A DNA stretch of 64,000 nt from contig JAXCGZ010011617.1 in the NCBI GenBank assembly GCA_037179515.1, positions 1 to 64,000 on the forward strand. The letters are read 5' to 3'. Shown here piece by piece: positions 61,701-64,000 of this stretch. Each line of letters opens with the position of its first letter. The first letter of the stretch is position 1. Under the pieces are notes generated by a model. It saw only the letters and a list, made by a program, of their open reading frames with translations. It was not told where the DNA came from and searched no databases. Made by a program: the position numbers and the translations under genes. The DNA is from Halocaridina rubra. Lineage: Eukaryota > Arthropoda > Malacostraca > Decapoda > Atyidae.

Positions 61701-64000
61701 ACTATTATTACAGTTATTGGAAAGCATGGTTTTAGCAATTTTCCATGTATCAGAGATATTGCCTTTAGCGTTTTGAAATTCATTTTTGTAATACTGTTTC
61801 TTACTGTTACTTAATAATGATTTTACTTGTTTCTTATGCTCTGTAAACTTTTCTCTTAAAGGGATATTATCTCTTTGTAGTTTTACTTCATTTTGTAGTT
61901 TGTCTCTTTCTTTCATAATGTTTTTTATGTCATCTGTTATCCAAGGAGCGGGGGGACGAAATATTTCTCTTGTCACGAGTGGTGCACATCGATCTATACA
62001 TGATGATAAGAAACTGGTTAAAATATTTACTTGTATATTAATATTAACAGCATAAGATGATGGATAACCAGTGGTGGCTCGTAGCTAAAATTAATGGTGG
62101 TGCTGCTTCATAAAATTTTTAGCCATTGTATTAATATTGTGTAAAACGAAACAAATATCTAAAAAGAAAATTCATACATTAAGCTTAAGGTTTATATTAT
62201 GTACAAGTTTAGTGAAAACAAGGGGCACTGCAGATTTGCAGTGCCTATACATGAGCTGCCTTTGTGGATAACTGTATTACTGTAATTCCAGGTTGAATTC
62301 ATTTTGCAAGGAATCAACACATGTGAAATTGACTGAATATAAAGTTCCTGATATAGTATTACCAGTGGGTTATAGTGCGACCCTCTTTGATGCCAAGGTG
62401 AAGTGCAAGGGTCCTGATGATACCGTTTACAAGAACAATCCTAAGATGCGCAGGCTGGTGAGATATTTTTTATATTTTATGGCTGAGAGGAATAATTTTT
62501 TATTTTCTTATGACAGAGGAATGATGATAATTTCTAGTAGCTAATATATAATTTAAAAACAAGTATCCCTGCACTAGCAGCATTTAATTGGGATTAGGAA
62601 AGGGGGGGAATAGGATTTGGTGACTGACAATCCTTCCCTCACTGGATTTCTTTTCTTGCAGGAAAGTAAGTGGCAGGGGACACATCAGTGGTAAAAATTC
62701 ATAGAACCCATTGCTACCCAAGTATTTTATTTAATCAAATGATTACCTCACAGTCTGATCCAGAACGTAGTCTCTTTTTTGACAGAACATATAATTTAGT
62801 GATATTCAAGAAATAGATTGTAAGTGATGAATTCAGTCAAACTGACAAGAAAAATAATAAGTCGTATGTTTTCCAAAACTTCCAGAAAGAAAGATTTTAA
62901 TATAATGGCAATGAGGTTTTGGTACACCCTATGTACCATATCATCATTCTATTATACGGAAGAAGAGACTATTGTAAGGGAAGCTGTGGATATGCTAACT
63001 TTATATCAAAATTGATTTTATGTACAGATTTCTGTTTAAGTATACAAGAGGTCTCCGACTTACAATAATAATAATAATCAGAAAAAGAAGAAGAATAATA
63101 CAGTAATTATACCTAAAGAAAAATGTGACCACCATAATATAATGGTAGAGTGCTTGACTCGGGAGGTGATGAATTTGCTTTCGAGGGAGATAGAAAGAGC
63201 ATCCAGCCTTGCTTCCTCAGCCACAATCCATCTGTATCCACTCCCAAATGGGATTAATAGTGACACATAAAATGTAAGAAAAAACGAAGAAAAATCCTAA
63301 TGAAAAGAATAACTTAAACTTATTAAAGGTAACCATGAAATAAAGACATTCTTAGAAGGAGAGACAGAAGAACTCAGGATTGAATACCTTGGGTAACTAG
63401 TACAGAATGTAATATGCTTTATATTTTTAATTTTTCTGAACTGTATAACATTATTTTTCAAAGAATACTGTATGTTTATAAACAGATCAGAATTATAAAA
63501 AATCAGTAAATATCTACAATAAAGATTAAAAAAGACCCAATTACTATTACATGATATATGGTATGTGTTTACTACACTATCGTCCTTATCCACCTATTAT
63601 TCATTGATGTAATTGCAAAACTCACTATGGATCCAGCTACGGTGTCGTCAGAATCACAGCCCGTCTTAAGTCGGAGACTACCTGTAACACGTCATAAACA
63701 GGAGTGAATGTATCTTTATTTGAATATATTACATTTCTGGACAGACTTTTGCCATAGTAATGTGATACGTGACCTTTTGTAAGGTAAATCAAATAATTTT
63801 ACATAATTTTCTCATCAATTGACAACATAATATTCTTAACCTCTCCTTCTCTTTTACAGATAGCCAGAGGAACTACTATGATACAATTGGAAGGACCAGA
63901 ATCCTATTTTGATACTGTTGTGTATGCAAATAAGAAATTCATTGGAGGAGTGGGTGATGAAGATGAAACTCAACCAGAAAATGATCTTATATGGCAACAG
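58792..64000 (+). CDS. Unrecognised gene, first three coding exons (3' partial)
   Basis: Exons: 58787-58940 (5-nt leader, ATG at 58792), 62292-62457 and 63860 to the window end. Splice signals are clean (ctttttag|acata; caaga|gtaagt; ttccag|g; ctg|gtgaga; ttttacag|ata), and phase 2 and phase 0 junctions keep the frame open for about 152 residues. Exon 1 is helical and charged (EEPLSPEETLHGLHAVCRKI ... IEAIERMMELAKES). Exon 2 reads KVPDIVLPVGYSATLFDAKV then KCKGPDDTVYKNNPKMRRL. Exon 3 reads GTTMIQLEGPESYFDTVVYA then KKFIGGVGDEDETQPENDL. No signal peptide or membrane segment is seen. The codon pattern and motifs look like a conserved cytosolic protein, but I do not recognise the family. The first intron contains the antisense LINE copy. 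Confidence 0.7.
59689..62040 (-). mobile_element. L2/CR1-like LINE, copy 2, in intron 1 of the unknown gene
   Basis: It is inserted antisense to the host gene. The (TTA)n tail is at 59689-59709 and the 3' UTR (tactttatttcc-like, reversed) matches copy 1. The 5' truncation is near 62040, so it is about 440 nt longer in lost sequence than copy 1. Confidence 0.85.
59829..61976 (-). CDS. LINE reverse transcriptase, 715 aa, intact
   Basis: The frame is uninterrupted from TREIFRPPAPW to the natural stop after LLLKEDFTCKF. Compared with the ORF at 18308-21025 I count about 14 residue changes in 715 (for example SVHHTILL for SVNHSILL, and ARAAVGN for ARVAVGN). The RT motifs are intact: FDSV, GVPQGSILGP and YADD. 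The Asn-rich linker has the same length in both copies. The endonuclease part is lost by truncation. It is a mobile-element gene. Confidence 0.9.
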   Translation of the reverse strand: MTREIFRPPAPWITDDIKNIMKERDKLQNEVKLQRDNIPLREKFTEHKKQVKSLLSNSKKQYYKNEFQNAKGNISDTWKIAKTMLSNNCNNSSNISIIPDEVDVSAKAEEFNNFFAEVGEKTFEKTKKEIINEINNSNGGNNNDDGSSNNNRNVDNGVNNNDGGSNGKDNSDDGSNNNNNVNLQEHSAFNRSNDVFNPTTVDCNTVILVIKNLKDSNAYGSDGICFRFIRDSLFVIAYYLTVIINTSIVTNIYPDLWKNPHVIPGFKNGNPDDVSNYRPISLLPILSKILEKIVANQLSEFLEKNKLIAKSQHGFRPKLSTETALLKISDEIYKNIDNKKISLLLLLDLSKAFDSVHHTILLEKCKKMNIDPSWFENYLKNRYQSVRIKDVFSSRKKVLFGVPQGSILGPILFLIYVNDLVKYLPNCYVIQYADDTQILIEGEINDLENIIRRAEEILYMAKRYFLKNGLLLNETKTQSILIGSRQLLSEVDDNLHINFNGNIIKPMNSVKNLGVYFDRYMNFEMHIDEIYKKVMGTLIYLNRVKDSFETSTRIIIVQSLAMSLINYCLKVWGCTNKTQLQRIQKLQNFAARAAVGNVRKYEHISPVLKDLEWIKIRDKYVFDICTFVFNILRNNRPDCLYNFSTVSSVTGLTTRQGEDLLVRRSKTDIGSRDINIRGPHLYNQLPRELKNAGSVYTFKYNLKKLLLKEDFTCKF
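63121..63270 (+). mobile_element. SINE-1 copy
   Basis: The head is ataatataatggtagagtgc, then gctttcgaggg (box-B-like), aagagcatccagccttgc, ccatctgtatccactcccaa and tgggattaatagtgacac. It lies in intron 2 of the unknown gene. Confidence 0.7.

Overview
The window is nuclear DNA of an animal, most likely a decapod crustacean (shrimp, crab, crayfish or lobster). The inference rests on intron-split genes with GT-AG junctions, very long (AT)n, (CA)n and (CT)n microsatellites, many tRNA-derived SINEs, and CR1-, RTE- and L2-like non-LTR retrotransposons. No prokaryotic, organellar or viral gene was seen. The species cannot be named from this sequence.

Three host genes are present. (1) 308-12374, plus strand: the 3' half of a USP9X / fat facets deubiquitinase. 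Sixteen exons join into 895 codons including the stop, from inside the catalytic domain (His box present) to the C terminus, followed by a long 3' UTR with polyadenylation signals at 15.1-15.3 kb. (2) 40164-27171, minus strand: a complete lingerer / UBAP2L gene with 17 coding exons and about 1193 residues (UBA domain, RGG regions, conserved UBAP2-like motif, Gln-rich stretch, conserved C terminus). A CpG-containing promoter candidate lies near 44.2 kb. Genes 1 and 2 converge. (3) 58792 to the window end, plus strand: the first three coding exons of a gene I do not recognise.

The rest is largely mobile DNA. Between genes 1 and 2 lies a composite (about 16.73-22.86 kb). A repeat element built of about 178-bp tandem units carries a foldback MITE (16800-17685, TA duplication) and an L2/CR1-like LINE with an intact 905-codon ORF. 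A second, inverted copy of the tandem element (about 35.23-36.60 kb) sits in a lingerer intron and preserves the empty MITE site. A second copy of the LINE, intact over 715 codons and about 98% identical in protein, lies antisense in intron 1 of gene 3. The 49-55 kb region holds five pieces of one CR1-like LINE. All abut (CA)n/(TG)n runs, which suggests repeated insertion into CA microsatellites. At least 16 copies of one tRNA-derived SINE are spread through introns and intergenic DNA.

Other structures include a nearly perfect 158-bp inverted repeat with a 9-nt loop (47042-47366), two further foldback elements, and two minisatellites that amplified real splice junctions (a donor in USP9X, an acceptor in lingerer). 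Exon borders were read by eye from splice consensus, frame continuity and remembered family similarity; no alignment was run.
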